A DNA stretch of 64,000 nucleotides from JACTMZ01 sp041736875 (GCA_041736875.1 JBGSSV010000180.1:62001-126000); one strand, 5' to 3'. Counted from the stretch's first letter, positions 43,130-54,402 are shown. The notes: generated from the letters alone by a model not told the origin. Made by a program: numbers and translations.

Positions 43130-43644
43130 AATACAAATCTCTTCTCCTCCTCGCTTCAATAGCCCTGAGCTTGCCGACCAGTGCTCTCGCCTACGGCGGT
43201 TGCCACAGCGGATCCTTTCACGCCAGCGACGGCCATTTCAGCAGTTCGGGCTCCACCTCGTGGACGTCCCGCTCCGGCCAGACTTACAACGCCAGCCACA
43301 ATGCCTCCGGAACTTACGGCGGCGGGTCCTGGTCCGGACATGGCTCGGGCAGTTGGTCTGGCTCCGACGGACAAGGCGGCAGCTGGAATCGCTCGGGCGG
43401 GGGGAGTGACGGCTACCGTTATGGTAGCGGCAGCTACCACGGTTCGGATGTCTCTGGGGGCGGTTACCACTACGGGGGGGTAAGTTACGGCGGTGCGTAT
43501 GGGGGAGGTTATCGGGCCGGCTATGTGGCGTCCCCGGTCCCGCCTCCAGCTTATGTCCCCGGCCCAGCCTACGTCGCGCCATCGCCTGCTGTGTATGTCG
43601 GGCGTCCGGCTTTCCGTCGCATGGGCTACGTCCGCCGCTATTAG
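43126..43644 (+). CDS. Secreted glycine/serine/tyrosine-rich protein
   Basis: The 172-residue protein has a signal peptide (SLLLLASIALSLPTSALA) and then a low-complexity body: G/S/W-rich (SWSGHGSGSWSGSDGQGGSW), then GGYHYGG and proline-rich PVPPPAYVPGPAYV repeats. Such proteins may be surface or matrix proteins. No family was recognised. Confidence 0.75.
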   Translation: MKYKSLLLLASIALSLPTSALAYGGCHSGSFHASDGHFSSSGSTSWTSRSGQTYNASHNASGTYGGGSWSGHGSGSWSGSDGQGGSWNRSGGGSDGYRYGSGSYHGSDVSGGGYHYGGVSYGGAYGGGYRAGYVASPVPPPAYVPGPAYVAPSPAVYVGRPAFRRMGYVRRY

Positions 43645-43672
43645 TTTTTCAGCCCGCGGGCTGGCGGAGTTC

Positions 43673-44082
43673 ATGATGCCCGGAAAGTTGGTTGCATGCC
43701 TCCTGGCTTGTGTCGTTCTCGCGTGCGCGGCGGCTCGTGAGGCGCAGGCCAGGGATGAAGAGTGGTTCAAGGTCGTTGGGCCTCGCGCTTGGTTGATCAA
43801 CTACGATCCGACTTCGCTGAGCAGCCGCCTCGACAGCGAAACCAGCTACGAGCAGGACCGGGGAGGCGATCACACGGTCGAGATGAAGAACCAGGTTCGA
43901 CTGGCCGGCACTCCCCTGGATGGACCATGGATGGAACTGCGCCCGATCACCGTCTGGAGGCTGGCGTGATTTACCTGCTTTGGGCGCGGCGGCAGTTTGC
44001 GATTTTTCCCACTGTCGAAGTTCCTCTCTGGGTCCAACAGCTCGAATGGAAAACCCTCTTGCGGCTGGTCTGGTCGTTCTGA
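43673..44082 (+). pseudogene. Frameshifted and shortened outer-membrane barrel-like gene
   Basis: Frame 1 (43673-43969) encodes a signal peptide (MMPGKLVACLLACVVLACAAA) and RAWLINYDPTSLSSRLDSE, then LRPITVWRLA and a stop. The adjacent frame continues LEAGVIYLLWARRQF and PLWVQQLEWKTLLRLVWSF, ending in a phenylalanine like a beta-barrel last strand. Joined, they give about 136 residues, far too short for a transporter barrel, so a deletion plus a frameshift is likely. The reading that both parts belong to one gene is inference. Confidence 0.5.
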
Positions 44083-44286
44083 GTTTGCAGCCTGCACTCC
44101 GTGCAGCAATCGTGACAACCATGTTTGCCCGTCTTGATTCCCTCCACACGGCGAAATTCATGAGCTCGAAGTAGAGCGGAGCCAGTCAGGCTGTTGTTTG
44201 GTGTCGGTGATTCGACTCGCCCGGGCCGCACGATTCTGTCATCTTTCGACATGTTCAGTGCATGTTCTTCAAGAGGGCTGAGCCGA
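44083..44286. other. Intergenic region
   Basis: This 204-base segment between the broken barrel gene and the next outer-membrane gene holds no credible open frame. It has ATG and TTG codons in frame with the downstream gene (44194, 44251) without a ribosome-binding site. No repeat or promoter was recognised. Confidence 0.4.
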
Positions 44287-45807
44287 ATGCTTGGGGCTGC
44301 CCGGCTGGTGGTGGCAGCGGCCATGTGTGTGGTCCCGAGCGCGAGGTTGACGGCGGCAAACCCGTCCACCACCTCATCGCTCAGCCTCGATGAGCCGGTC
44401 AACTGTTCGCTCCTTGATCCGGTCGAGCGGTTTGCGCAGAACACCATTCATCATCCGGTGGCGCCGTTTGAATTGGTTCCCGGCCAAGATCCAAACGGCT
44501 GGACCTTTGTCATCGAACCCTATTTGTGGGCCATGTCGCTTTCGGGCCTCACCGGGGTGGGAGGTTTGCCACCCATCACGGCCAAGGCCCCGGTGGCCAA
44601 GGTCTTGCAAAACCTCCAGTGGGGCCTGATGGCCCGGGGCGAGGTGCGCAAGGGGCGATGGGGTCTGTTGGCCGATGGCTTTTACGCCAAGCTGGAGGGA
44701 GGCAAGGACTTGGGGGGGGTGATTTATCAGTCCGGAGACATGGAGATTGCTCAAGGGCTCGCCTCACTGGCCCTTGCCTACCGCCTGATCGATGACCGCC
44801 GCTTCTTCGTCGATGTCTACGGTGGGGCGCGCTACAACTACATCGGTTTGGAGGTGGACCTGCTGCCGTCTCAGGCCAGGATCGCATCAGTCGGTCAGGA
44901 CGTTGCTGGCAGCGTAGCAGCTCGAATCGTTTCGCAGGCCGAGAGCTTGGCTGGCTCATTTCGCGGCCAAGCTGCCAGCGCCTTGGCCAAAGCCGTCAAT
45001 GCCTCCATCGCCTCGGAGGTGCTAGGCGGAGGTGGCCAAACCCGGCCGTCGCTGGAGAATCTTGCCCTGCTCGAAGAAGTCGCCGGATCGAGAGAGCCGA
45101 CCCGCAGCCCGGGCCGCAATGGGAGGGGACGGGACGGCCTTGGGACCAGAGGCATCGATCTTGGCATCGGCGACCGATCTCGTCCGGAACCGGGGCGGCA
45201 GCCAGGGCGGCGGAACACCGATGATGCCTCGCGCGGGGTAGGGTTGGTCGGCTCGGGAAGCCGTCCTGCCGGCCCGTTGCAGGGCGATCGGGGAGTGAAT
45301 CTCGGCGGAAACAGGCTCGTCGAGCAGGCCCTCTCCGACCGTCGTTTAGCCGGCCTCCTGGCCTTGGCTCGTCCGGCCATTCGAGACTACGTCCAGGCTG
45401 CGGCTGCCTCGCGGCTGGCGGCGCTTGAGGGCACGCTGACCGCCGACCTCACGGCCAGAGAAGCGGCCGCAAAAGCTCGGATGACGGCCAGCATTACCAA
45501 GGCGCTGCGGCAAGCTGCCCCCACCACGGGGTCGGGCAACGAGACCTGGATCGACCCCATAGTCGGGTTGCGCACCCAGATCAACATCACCCGCTGGCTT
45601 TTTGTCGCTGCGCAGGGTGACGTGGGCGGGTTCGGCGTGGGTTCCGAGATTGCTTGGAACACCCAGGCGACCGTCGGGGTGAATTTCTCGCGCAACGTTT
45701 TCGGCGAACTCGGCTACCGCTACATGTATGTGGATTACGACCAGAATGATTTCCTCTACCAAATGAATTCCTACGGCCTCTTTGCCGGCCTGGGGTTCAA
45801 GTTTTGA
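44287..45807 (+). CDS. Outer-membrane beta-barrel-like protein with a low-complexity insertion
   Basis: The 506-residue protein has a signal peptide (MLGAARLVVAAAMCVVPSARLTAA), barrel-like strands (GWTFVIEPYLWAMSLSGLTG, RGEVRKGRWGLLADGFYAKL, RRFFVDVYGGARYNYIGLE) and a C-terminal strand ending FAGLGFKF. The middle, residues about 190-410, is unlike the rest: A/S/L-rich helices plus a G/R/P-rich segment (RSPGRNGRGRDGLG). ATG at 44287 has GAGGG 9 bases upstream. Confidence 0.6.
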   Translation: MLGAARLVVAAAMCVVPSARLTAANPSTTSSLSLDEPVNCSLLDPVERFAQNTIHHPVAPFELVPGQDPNGWTFVIEPYLWAMSLSGLTGVGGLPPITAKAPVAKVLQNLQWGLMARGEVRKGRWGLLADGFYAKLEGGKDLGGVIYQSGDMEIAQGLASLALAYRLIDDRRFFVDVYGGARYNYIGLEVDLLPSQARIASVGQDVAGSVAARIVSQAESLAGSFRGQAASALAKAVNASIASEVLGGGGQTRPSLENLALLEEVAGSREPTRSPGRNGRGRDGLGTRGIDLGIGDRSRPEPGRQPGRRNTDDASRGVGLVGSGSRPAGPLQGDRGVNLGGNRLVEQALSDRRLAGLLALARPAIRDYVQAAAASRLAALEGTLTADLTAREAAAKARMTASITKALRQAAPTTGSGNETWIDPIVGLRTQINITRWLFVAAQGDVGGFGVGSEIAWNTQATVGVNFSRNVFGELGYRYMYVDYDQNDFLYQMNSYGLFAGLGFKF

Positions 45808-45860
45808 GCGGGCCCTTCATCATGGTTGGCCGCGCCGGGCTGACGGTGTAGCGTGCCGCG

Positions 45861-47159
45861 GTGGACGCCATCGCGCACATCCTGCAGGGTTCCTGCGGCA
45901 TCCTCGTCTTCACGGGCATTGCCGTGCTTTTCAGCGAAAACCGCCGGGCCATTCCCTGGCGCGTGGTCATCATCGGCCTGATCCTGCAGTTTGTTCTCGC
46001 CGCTTTGCTGATTCACGTGCCCCTGGCTCGCTTTGTGGTTGAGTCGGTCGGATTGCTTTTCATCAAGCTCTTGGCCTTCACGGGGGAGGGGACGCGGTTC
46101 CTTTTCGGCTCGCTCCTGGACGAGCAGTCCCACGGCGTCATCTTCGCCCTCGCCGTGCTGCCCTCGATCATCTTTTTCTCCGCCTTCAGCGCCGCCCTCT
46201 ACTATCTCGGGATCCTGCAAAAAATCGTCTACGCGCTGGCCTGGCTCGTGTCGAAAACGATGCGCCTGTCGGGTCCGGAGACTCTCTCGGCTTCCGCCAA
46301 CGTCTTCCTCGGGCAGACCGAGGCCCCGCTGCTCATCCGCCCATGGTTGGCAGGGATGACGCGGTCCGAGATTCTCTGTGTGATGATTGGCGGCATGGGC
46401 ACGGTGGCTGGTGCGGTCATGGTGGCCTACGTCAGCCTCCTCGGTGGAGGTGATCCCGAGCAGCAACTCCTCGTGGCCACGCACTTGCTGACCAAGTCGG
46501 TCATCACAGTTCCAGCGGTGCTCCTCGTGGCCAAAATTCTCCTCCCGCAGACCGAGCCGGTCGACACCTCGCTGCATCTGGCCCCAGCGAAAAACGGGGT
46601 GAATCTTCTCGATGCCATCTGCACGGGGACGACCGACGGGGTGAAGCTCGCGGTCAATGTCGGTGCCATGCTGCTGGTCTTCACCGCCTTGGTCGCGATG
46701 GTCAACTACGCCCTCCACCAGTGGATCGGCGAGTTCACTGGTCTGAACGGTCTGGTCGTGGCTTGGACCGGGGGAGTCTTCGACGGGTTCTCGCTGCAAT
46801 TTCTGCTCGGCATGCTCTTCGCGCCGGTGGCTTGGCTCATGGGCATCAGCAGTGACGCGGTTTTGCAGTCGGGCGAATTGCTCGGCCTGCGCACGGTGCT
46901 CAATGAATTCGTCTCTTTCGTCCAGCTTGGCGAGATGAAGGCTGCGGGCACTTACAGCGACCCGCGCAATCTCATGATCCTCACGTATGCGCTGACCGGC
47001 TTCGCCAACCTCGTGTCGATCGGCATTCAGGTCGGAGGCATCGGCGCGCTCGCCCCATCGCAGCGGGAGAATCTCGCGCGCTTCGGGGCCAAGGCTTTGC
47101 TCGGTGCCAGCCTGGCCTGTTTCATGACCGCCGCTGTTGCCGGCATTTTGCAGCCCTGA
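45861..47159 (+). CDS. nupC: Concentrative nucleoside transporter, NupC type
   Basis: The 432-residue protein has about ten TM helices and CNT signatures: GQTEAPLLIRPWL, MIGGMGTVAGAVMVAYVSLLGG and GELLGLRTVLNEFVSFVQL. It imports nucleosides with a proton or sodium ion. GTG at 45861 starts the protein. It converges on the cation exchanger. Confidence 0.9.
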   Translation: MDAIAHILQGSCGILVFTGIAVLFSENRRAIPWRVVIIGLILQFVLAALLIHVPLARFVVESVGLLFIKLLAFTGEGTRFLFGSLLDEQSHGVIFALAVLPSIIFFSAFSAALYYLGILQKIVYALAWLVSKTMRLSGPETLSASANVFLGQTEAPLLIRPWLAGMTRSEILCVMIGGMGTVAGAVMVAYVSLLGGGDPEQQLLVATHLLTKSVITVPAVLLVAKILLPQTEPVDTSLHLAPAKNGVNLLDAICTGTTDGVKLAVNVGAMLLVFTALVAMVNYALHQWIGEFTGLNGLVVAWTGGVFDGFSLQFLLGMLFAPVAWLMGISSDAVLQSGELLGLRTVLNEFVSFVQLGEMKAAGTYSDPRNLMILTYALTGFANLVSIGIQVGGIGALAPSQRENLARFGAKALLGASLACFMTAAVAGILQP

Positions 47160-47172
47160 CTTTTTTTACGCG

Positions 47173-48285
47173 TCAGATCCCGCTGTCGAAAACGACGAAA
47201 AGGTAGACCCCGAAAAGCAGGAGGTGGACCGCGCCCTGCAGCATGTTGGTGCGGCCGTGACCGAAGGTCAGCATGCACACGGCCTGGGCGATGAGGAGGA
47301 GAACGATTTCGGCGTTGTCCAGCCCGAGGATGACCCTTTGGCCGGTGAGGAGGCCGATGGCCAGGGCCGCGGGGATGGTCAGGCCGATGGTGGCGAGGAC
47401 CGAACCAAGGAGAATATTGACCGAGCGCTGCATCAGGTTCGCGCGGGCGGCTTGAATGGCTGCCAGGCCCTCGGGGGCAAGCAGCAAGCACGCCACGATC
47501 AGTCCGTCGAAGGCGTCGGGCAGCCCGAGATGTTCGCTGGTGAAATGCAGAACGACGGCCAACTTCTTCGCCAAGATCACGACCGGCACGATGTAGGCGA
47601 GCAAAAGCAGGGTGTGGACCCAACTCGGTCGGGATGACTGGTGCTCGTCAACTGCGTCTGTGCGTTCGTCCTCGTGGCGGAAAAAGTCCCGGTGGCGACG
47701 GGTCTGCACCAGCAGGAACACCGCGTAAACGGCGACGGAAAGCACGACCAGTCCAACCGCGTGCGTGGTGGAGAAGGCCCCGCGTTCGCCGGACTTGGTG
47801 AAAATGGGCAGCACGAGCCCTATCACGGCCAGGGGCAGAATCATTCCCAGATACGAGCTCGCCCCCTGCAAGTTGAAGGACTGCTCGTGGAATTTGAGTC
47901 CTCCGGTAAGCAGACAGGCGCCGACGAGGCCGGTCAGCACGATCATGACCACCGAATACATCGTGTCCCGCGCCAGCGTCGGCTGGTCGCCGTGGAGCAT
48001 GAGCGCCCCGATCATCAGCACCTCGAGGCTGATTACGGCAAAAGTCAGGATCATCGTGCCGTAGGGCTCCCCGAAACGGATGGCCAGAATGTCCGCGTGA
48101 CGAACCACCGCGAAAGCGGCCAGCAAGATCGCGACCGCCGTCCAGGCGAGACCGCCGGAGGCGACAACCACGGACGAGAGGGAGTCGGCCCAAGCGTCGC
48201 CGTATAAAAACCAAACCACGGCGGATGGCCAGACAAAGAGCAGCGGCCACTCAGCGCGCCACGAAGATGCGGTGGATTTGCTCAT
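47173..48285 (-). CDS. chaA: ChaA-type calcium/sodium:proton exchanger
   Basis: The 370-residue protein has about eleven TM helices and the two CaCA-family repeats: GEPYGTMILTFAVISLEVLMI and LLLAPEGLAAIQAARANLMQRSVNILLGSVLATIGL. The ChaA exchanger exports Ca2+ or Na+ for protons. The gene symbol is by family resemblance. It begins at ATG 48285 on the minus strand. Confidence 0.85.
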   Translation of the reverse strand: MSKSTASSWRAEWPLLFVWPSAVVWFLYGDAWADSLSSVVVASGGLAWTAVAILLAAFAVVRHADILAIRFGEPYGTMILTFAVISLEVLMIGALMLHGDQPTLARDTMYSVVMIVLTGLVGACLLTGGLKFHEQSFNLQGASSYLGMILPLAVIGLVLPIFTKSGERGAFSTTHAVGLVVLSVAVYAVFLLVQTRRHRDFFRHEDERTDAVDEHQSSRPSWVHTLLLLAYIVPVVILAKKLAVVLHFTSEHLGLPDAFDGLIVACLLLAPEGLAAIQAARANLMQRSVNILLGSVLATIGLTIPAALAIGLLTGQRVILGLDNAEIVLLLIAQAVCMLTFGHGRTNMLQGAVHLLLFGVYLFVVFDSGI

Positions 48286-48360
48286 CAGCGGGCGCAGTGT
48301 AGCGGAAAAAATGCCAGCGTCTTGGGATTTTCCACTCGGCCTGAAAGCTCCAAGTTATCG

Positions 48361-48392
48361 ATCCCGGCGTCGCATGGTCACCGTGCCGGGAT
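48361..48392 (-). terminator. Candidate stem-loop terminator after the peptidoglycan-binding-domain gene
   Basis: ATCCCGGC (48361-48368) and GCCGGGAT (48385-48392) form an 8-base stem with a 16-base loop, 24 bases after the stop of the minus-strand gene at 48416. No T-run follows. It lies in the 130-base gap before chaA, which is on the same strand. Confidence 0.4.
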
Positions 48393-48415
48393 GTCTCGGA
48401 GCAAGCTAGCGAGTC

Positions 48416-49045
48416 TCAGTTGAACGTCGCCTGAATGCCGAGAGCCTGCAGCAACTCGGGAGAGATGGTCCCGGTCGGATCCATGTTGTTGTTGGTCTGG
48501 TATTGCGTGATCGCAGCTGCAGTTGACGCCGCCAAACCGTCGATCGGACCGGCGTAGAGGCCGAGATTTTGCAGGGCGACTTGCACGGCGGTTTCGACCG
48601 GGTAGGTGGGATAGACCGGGTAGTTGACGTAAGCAGGCTGGGTCACGACCGACCATCCGGCAAAGTCACCATACGGTGCGACGTAGGCCGCACCAGGTTC
48701 GCAGTCTACCGCCGCATAGGTGCCGTCGCGCCAGACATAGCCGGCGCGAAAACCATCCGGTCCAACCACCGCCGCATCATAATTTCGCCCGTTGATCACC
48801 CGAACCCCGGCGTCCGCGCCGTCATAAGCCCGCGCGCCGTCCACCGTGCGGTCGCCCTCGGTTTGGACCTCGCCGTCCGCGCGGGGGGCGTCCATCGGCA
48901 CTTCGGGTCTGGCCACATCTTCGCCGCCCTCGATTCGCTCCCCGCCCTCCCGCATCCCGCCCCCGCCTTCGCCGCCTCCTCGCGCCGAAAGATGACCGGG
49001 GGTGAGGGCGAGGAGTGCTGACAAAAGTAGAAGAAACATTTTCAT
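48416..49045 (-). CDS. Secreted protein with a C-terminal peptidoglycan-binding-like domain
   Basis: The 209-residue protein has a signal peptide (MKMFLLLLSALLALTPGHLS), a G/E/R-rich linker with many acidic residues (residues about 25-80), then VRVINGRNYDAAVVGPDGFRAGYVWRDGTY and a C-terminal PG_binding_1-like unit (VQVALQNLGLYAGPIDGLAASTAAAITQYQ). ATG at 49045 is chosen; the longer frame to 49117 adds no signal-like residues. Confidence 0.7.
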   Translation of the reverse strand: MKMFLLLLSALLALTPGHLSARGGGEGGGGMREGGERIEGGEDVARPEVPMDAPRADGEVQTEGDRTVDGARAYDGADAGVRVINGRNYDAAVVGPDGFRAGYVWRDGTYAAVDCEPGAAYVAPYGDFAGWSVVTQPAYVNYPVYPTYPVETAVQVALQNLGLYAGPIDGLAASTAAAITQYQTNNNMDPTGTISPELLQALGIQATFN

Positions 49046-49147
49046 CAAGGTCAAGCTCGCCCCGATCGCCCCACCACGCAAGGCGAGGCATCCGCGGACG
49101 TTTCTTAAACGTTGCAAGTATTAGAAATTCTTATACCCTCCCGCTTC

Positions 49148-49912
49148 ATGTCCGTCGCACCCGTCGCCAGTGGTATCCGCCAGCCGAATCCCCTGCTGGT
49201 TTTCGCCCGATCATCAATCGGCAAGAAGTGGATTGTGGGGATCTCCGGGTTGTTGCTCATCCTGTTTGTGGTGGCGCATTTGGTCGGGAACCTCACCATT
49301 TACATCGGGCCCTACGGCGAGGGCATCAACGTTTACGCGCAGGCGCTCCACGCCAGCCAACTTTTCCTCTGGAGCGCGCGCGGCGGGTTGCTGGTTGTTT
49401 TCCTCGTGCACATTTTCACCACCCTCTCGCTCGTGCTGGAAAACCGGAGGGCGCGACCGCAGCGCTACGCGGTCAAGACCCACGTGCAGAGCACCATCTT
49501 CGTCCGCACCATGGCGCTGAGCGGACTCGTCGTCCTGAGCTTTCTCATTTTCCACGTCCTGCAATTCGCCGCCGGCTTCAGCCCGAACGCCGGCTTGGTC
49601 GATCTCGAGGGACGTCATGACGTGGCAGCCATGATCATCCTGAGCTTCCACAATCCTCTGGTCTCCGGGTTTTACCTCCTCAGCCTCGTCCTCCTCGGCA
49701 TGCACCTGAGTCACGGTCTCTCCAGTGTCTTTCAGACCTTCGGCCTCAATGGTCGCAAGTCTTTTGCCTTGATCAAATACACGGCGTTCCTTGTCTCCTG
49801 GGCGCTCATGCTCGGCTTTGCTTCCATTCCGCTGGCCGCCGTCACGGGTTACTTGAAGGTCCTGCCAGCCGAGCAGCGAGTCATGACGGAGGAAGCCCCT
49901 GCGACCCACTGA
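49148..49912 (+). CDS. sdhC: Succinate dehydrogenase cytochrome b subunit (type B, b558)
   Basis: The 254-residue protein has five TM helices with the b558 pattern SSIGKKWIVGISGLLLILFVVAHLVGNLTIY and SFLIFHVLQF, which includes histidine ligands for two hemes. This is the membrane anchor of a type B succinate:quinone oxidoreductase. ATG at 49148 follows an A/T-rich stretch; a TTG at 49112 extends it without support. It is the first gene of sdhCAB. Confidence 0.92.
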   Translation: MSVAPVASGIRQPNPLLVFARSSIGKKWIVGISGLLLILFVVAHLVGNLTIYIGPYGEGINVYAQALHASQLFLWSARGGLLVVFLVHIFTTLSLVLENRRARPQRYAVKTHVQSTIFVRTMALSGLVVLSFLIFHVLQFAAGFSPNAGLVDLEGRHDVAAMIILSFHNPLVSGFYLLSLVLLGMHLSHGLSSVFQTFGLNGRKSFALIKYTAFLVSWALMLGFASIPLAAVTGYLKVLPAEQRVMTEEAPATH

Positions 49913-49916
49913 ACCA

Positions 49917-51842
<1,926 letters not shown>

Positions 51843-51849
51843 CAATACC

Positions 51850-52608
51850 ATGAACTTCCACCTTAAGGTCTGGCGGCAGGATAGCGGACAATCCCAAGGC
51901 GCGTTTCGCGACTATGAAGCCCGGGAGATTCCCGCTGAGGCTTCATTCCTCGAAATGCTCGACATCGTCAACGAGGGATTGGTCGAGCGCGGGGAGGAAC
52001 CGGTGGCTTTCGATCATGATTGCCGCGAAGGCATTTGCGGGATGTGCAGCCTGACGATCAATGGCATCCCGCACGGCAAGGGGCGCGGCACCACGTGTCA
52101 GCTCTACATGCGCAAGTTTTCCGACGGCGATACGATTTACATCGAGCCCTTCCGCGTGGGCGCGTTCCCCGTGGTCCGCGACCTCGTGGTCAACCGGTCT
52201 GCCTTCGACCGCATCATGTCATCCGGCGGGTTTATCAGCGAGCGCTGCGGCGCTGCCCAGGACGCCAACGACACCCCGATACCAAAAACGGTGGCTGATT
52301 ACGCCATGGACGCCGCGGCCTGCATCGGTTGCGGGGCCTGCGCGGCGGCCTGTCCGAACGGCTCGGCCATGCTTTTCGTCGCCGGCAAGGTCGGCCATCT
52401 CGGCCTGCTGCCGCAAGGCAAGCCCGAGGAGGGGCGTCGCGTGCGCGGCATGGTGGCGCGCATGGACGAGGAGGGCTTTGGCAATTGCTCGAACTACTAC
52501 GAGTGCGAGGCCGTCTGCCCGGCGGGCGTCCCGGCGGCGTTCATCGCCCGCATGAATCGCGAATACACCTTGGCCAGCGTGCGCAACGCCGTCGAGGCCA
52601 CGGCGTAA
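51850..52608 (+). CDS. sdhB: Succinate dehydrogenase iron-sulfur subunit
   Basis: The 252-residue protein has the plant-type [2Fe-2S] site CREGICGMCSLTING with a further cysteine at TTCQLYMRKF, the [4Fe-4S] site CIGCGACAAACPNG, and the [3Fe-4S] site CSNYYECEAVCPAGVPAAF. It passes electrons from SdhA to the cytochrome b subunit. It starts 7 bases after sdhA. Confidence 0.96.
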   Translation: MNFHLKVWRQDSGQSQGAFRDYEAREIPAEASFLEMLDIVNEGLVERGEEPVAFDHDCREGICGMCSLTINGIPHGKGRGTTCQLYMRKFSDGDTIYIEPFRVGAFPVVRDLVVNRSAFDRIMSSGGFISERCGAAQDANDTPIPKTVADYAMDAAACIGCGACAAACPNGSAMLFVAGKVGHLGLLPQGKPEEGRRVRGMVARMDEEGFGNCSNYYECEAVCPAGVPAAFIARMNREYTLASVRNAVEATA

Positions 52609-52931
52609 GGTGTTGGGGGTGGGGCGGCGTTGCTCCCGGCTCTGCCTCGGAGGATAAGTCGGAGCCTTCCACGATCTTGACGCCTTGGCAGGTTCGTGGG
52701 TTCCTAGCCCGGCACGCGACCGTGCCATCGAGGTTTTTGAGCATCCCACAGCCTCCCGTTGTCGTCCAAGGTGTCGGCCAAACAGTTTGTGCTCCCGGGT
52801 TGGGCTTCCACCAGAAACGATGTCGTAAAGAGCAGTTCCACGCGCAAGTTGACAGCGTCGCCGTTGCGAGGGTGATGCGTTCGCGTGAATGCGCCTCCGA
52901 TCCCGAGATGAAGCAGCCGGGGGTCCGGCTC
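52609..52931. other. Intergenic region after sdhB, including a hairpin
   Basis: This 323-base segment has no credible gene. A stem-loop GGCACG-cgac-CGTGCC (52711-52726) is followed by TTTTT at 52733-52737, a fair terminator candidate for sdhCAB. A minus-strand frame (52541-52744) gives a peptide with no recognised family. The segment may be relic DNA. Confidence 0.45.
52711..52738 (+). terminator. Candidate intrinsic terminator downstream of sdhB
   Basis: A perfect 6-base stem (GGCACG/CGTGCC) with a 4-base loop is followed seven bases later by five T residues. It lies about 100 bases after the sdhB stop. Confidence 0.35.
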
Positions 52932-53663
52932 TCAGTATTTCAGCACGCTCTCGAGAAAGCGCCGGGCTTGGTCGGTGCGGGGGGCGGAAAAGAATTCATC
53001 GGCCGGGCCATGCTCGGCGATGGTGCGGTGGGCGAGGAAAGCGATTTGGTCGGCGACTTGGCGGGCGAAATGCATGGCGTGGGTCACGAGGATGAAGGTG
53101 CGGCCTTCGGCTTTGAGGTCGGCGATGACGTCGAGAACCTCGGCGGTCATTTCGGGGTCGAGGGCAGAGGTGGGTTCGTCGAAGAGGAGCAAGCGTGGCC
53201 GGATGGCAACGGCTCGGGCAATGGCAACTCGCTGCCGCTGGCCCCCGGATAGTTCGGCCGGGCGCTTGTGTCCGTGCCCGGTGAGTTGCAAGCGCTCGAG
53301 GAGCTCTTCGGCGCGGGTGTGGGCCTGGTCCGGCGTGCAGCCATGCACCGCGGTGAGGGGGAGCATGACATTGGCCAGCGCGTCAAGGTGGGGGAAGAGG
53401 TTCCACGATTGGAAGACCGTGCCGATGTGCGAGCGGTAGATGCGCAGGGCAGATTCGGTCTCGGGGAGCGGTTCGCTGTCGAGGACAACGGAGCCGGCGT
53501 CGGGCGTTTCGAGCCCGCCGATGACGCGCAGGAGAGTGGACTTGCCTCCGCCGGAGGGGCCGAGCAGGGCGAGGACGTGGGGGAATTCGAGATCCGCCGT
53601 GATGCCGTCGAGCACGGTTTGCGGGCCGTAGCGTTTGGTCACACCCCGCAGCTCAAGTTTCAT
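52932..53663 (-). CDS. Polar amino-acid ABC transporter ATPase
   Basis: The 243-residue ATPase has Walker A GPSGGGKST, the signature LSGGQRQRVAIARAV and Walker B LLLFDEPTSALDPEM, in the HisP/GlnQ group. ATG at 53663 overlaps the permease by 11 bases; 53681 is a possible longer start. It is the last gene of the unit that starts with mazG. Confidence 0.92.
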   Translation of the reverse strand: MKLELRGVTKRYGPQTVLDGITADLEFPHVLALLGPSGGGKSTLLRVIGGLETPDAGSVVLDSEPLPETESALRIYRSHIGTVFQSWNLFPHLDALANVMLPLTAVHGCTPDQAHTRAEELLERLQLTGHGHKRPAELSGGQRQRVAIARAVAIRPRLLLFDEPTSALDPEMTAEVLDVIADLKAEGRTFILVTHAMHFARQVADQIAFLAHRTIAEHGPADEFFSAPRTDQARRFLESVLKY

Positions 53664-54402
53664 AGCGGTATTTGCGTTCAAGGTGCCGGGCCAGGAGCGA
53701 GACAGGCAAAGTCAAGGCGAGGTAGCCGACGGCGAGCGGAAGGTAGCTTTCCAACGTGCTGTAGGTGGCCGAATTGACCTGCTGGGCGGCGAGGGTGAAT
53801 TCGCTGATGCCAAGAATGGAAAGGAGCGAGCTGTCCTTGATGATCGAAGCAGCTTGGCCGGCGAGCGGTGGAACAACGTGCCGGATGGCCTGGGGAAAAA
53901 TGACGTGCCGGTAGGTCTGCCAGCGGGTCAACGCGATGGCCCGGGCCGATTCCAGCTGCGAGCGTCCCACGCTCTCGATCCCGGCGCGGATCATCTCCGC
54001 GATGTAGGCCCCGCTGAAAATCGAAAGGATGAGAATGCCTGCCGCATAGCGGTTTTGCAGTCCGACGGCATCGGCGACCACGTAGAAAAGAATCAGCAAC
54101 TGAACGAGGAGGGGCGTGCCGCGGACGATTTCGACATAGGCGGCGGAAAGCCAGCGCAGGGCCACGAAGGGCGAGCGACGCCCGAGGGCGCAGAGCAGGC
54201 CGAGGACCACGCTGAGCACGAGGGATGCCGCGGAAATCCAGACCGTGGTGAGCCATCCTTGCCAGAAGACCCCACGGTAGGACCAGACCCCGGACCAGTC
54301 CCAGGAGAAGAGTTGCAGGGCGCCGAAGCACGCGGCGGCGAGGATGCCGGCGCCGAGGGCGAACGAGAGAACCGAGTTGAGGACGCGGTGGCGCGGAGTC
54401 AC
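53653..54402 (-). CDS. Polar amino-acid ABC transporter permease
   Basis: The 249-residue permease of the HisM/GlnP group has several TM helices and the conserved EAA-like loop ESARAIALTRWQTYRHVIFPQAIRHVVPPLAGQ. GTG at 54402 overlaps the mazG stop by 4 bases (GTGA), so the two are probably translated together. A longer frame to 54429 adds no membrane sequence. Confidence 0.92.
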   Translation of the reverse strand: MTPRHRVLNSVLSFALGAGILAAACFGALQLFSWDWSGVWSYRGVFWQGWLTTVWISAASLVLSVVLGLLCALGRRSPFVALRWLSAAYVEIVRGTPLLVQLLILFYVVADAVGLQNRYAAGILILSIFSGAYIAEMIRAGIESVGRSQLESARAIALTRWQTYRHVIFPQAIRHVVPPLAGQAASIIKDSSLLSILGISEFTLAAQQVNSATYSTLESYLPLAVGYLALTLPVSLLARHLERKYRYET

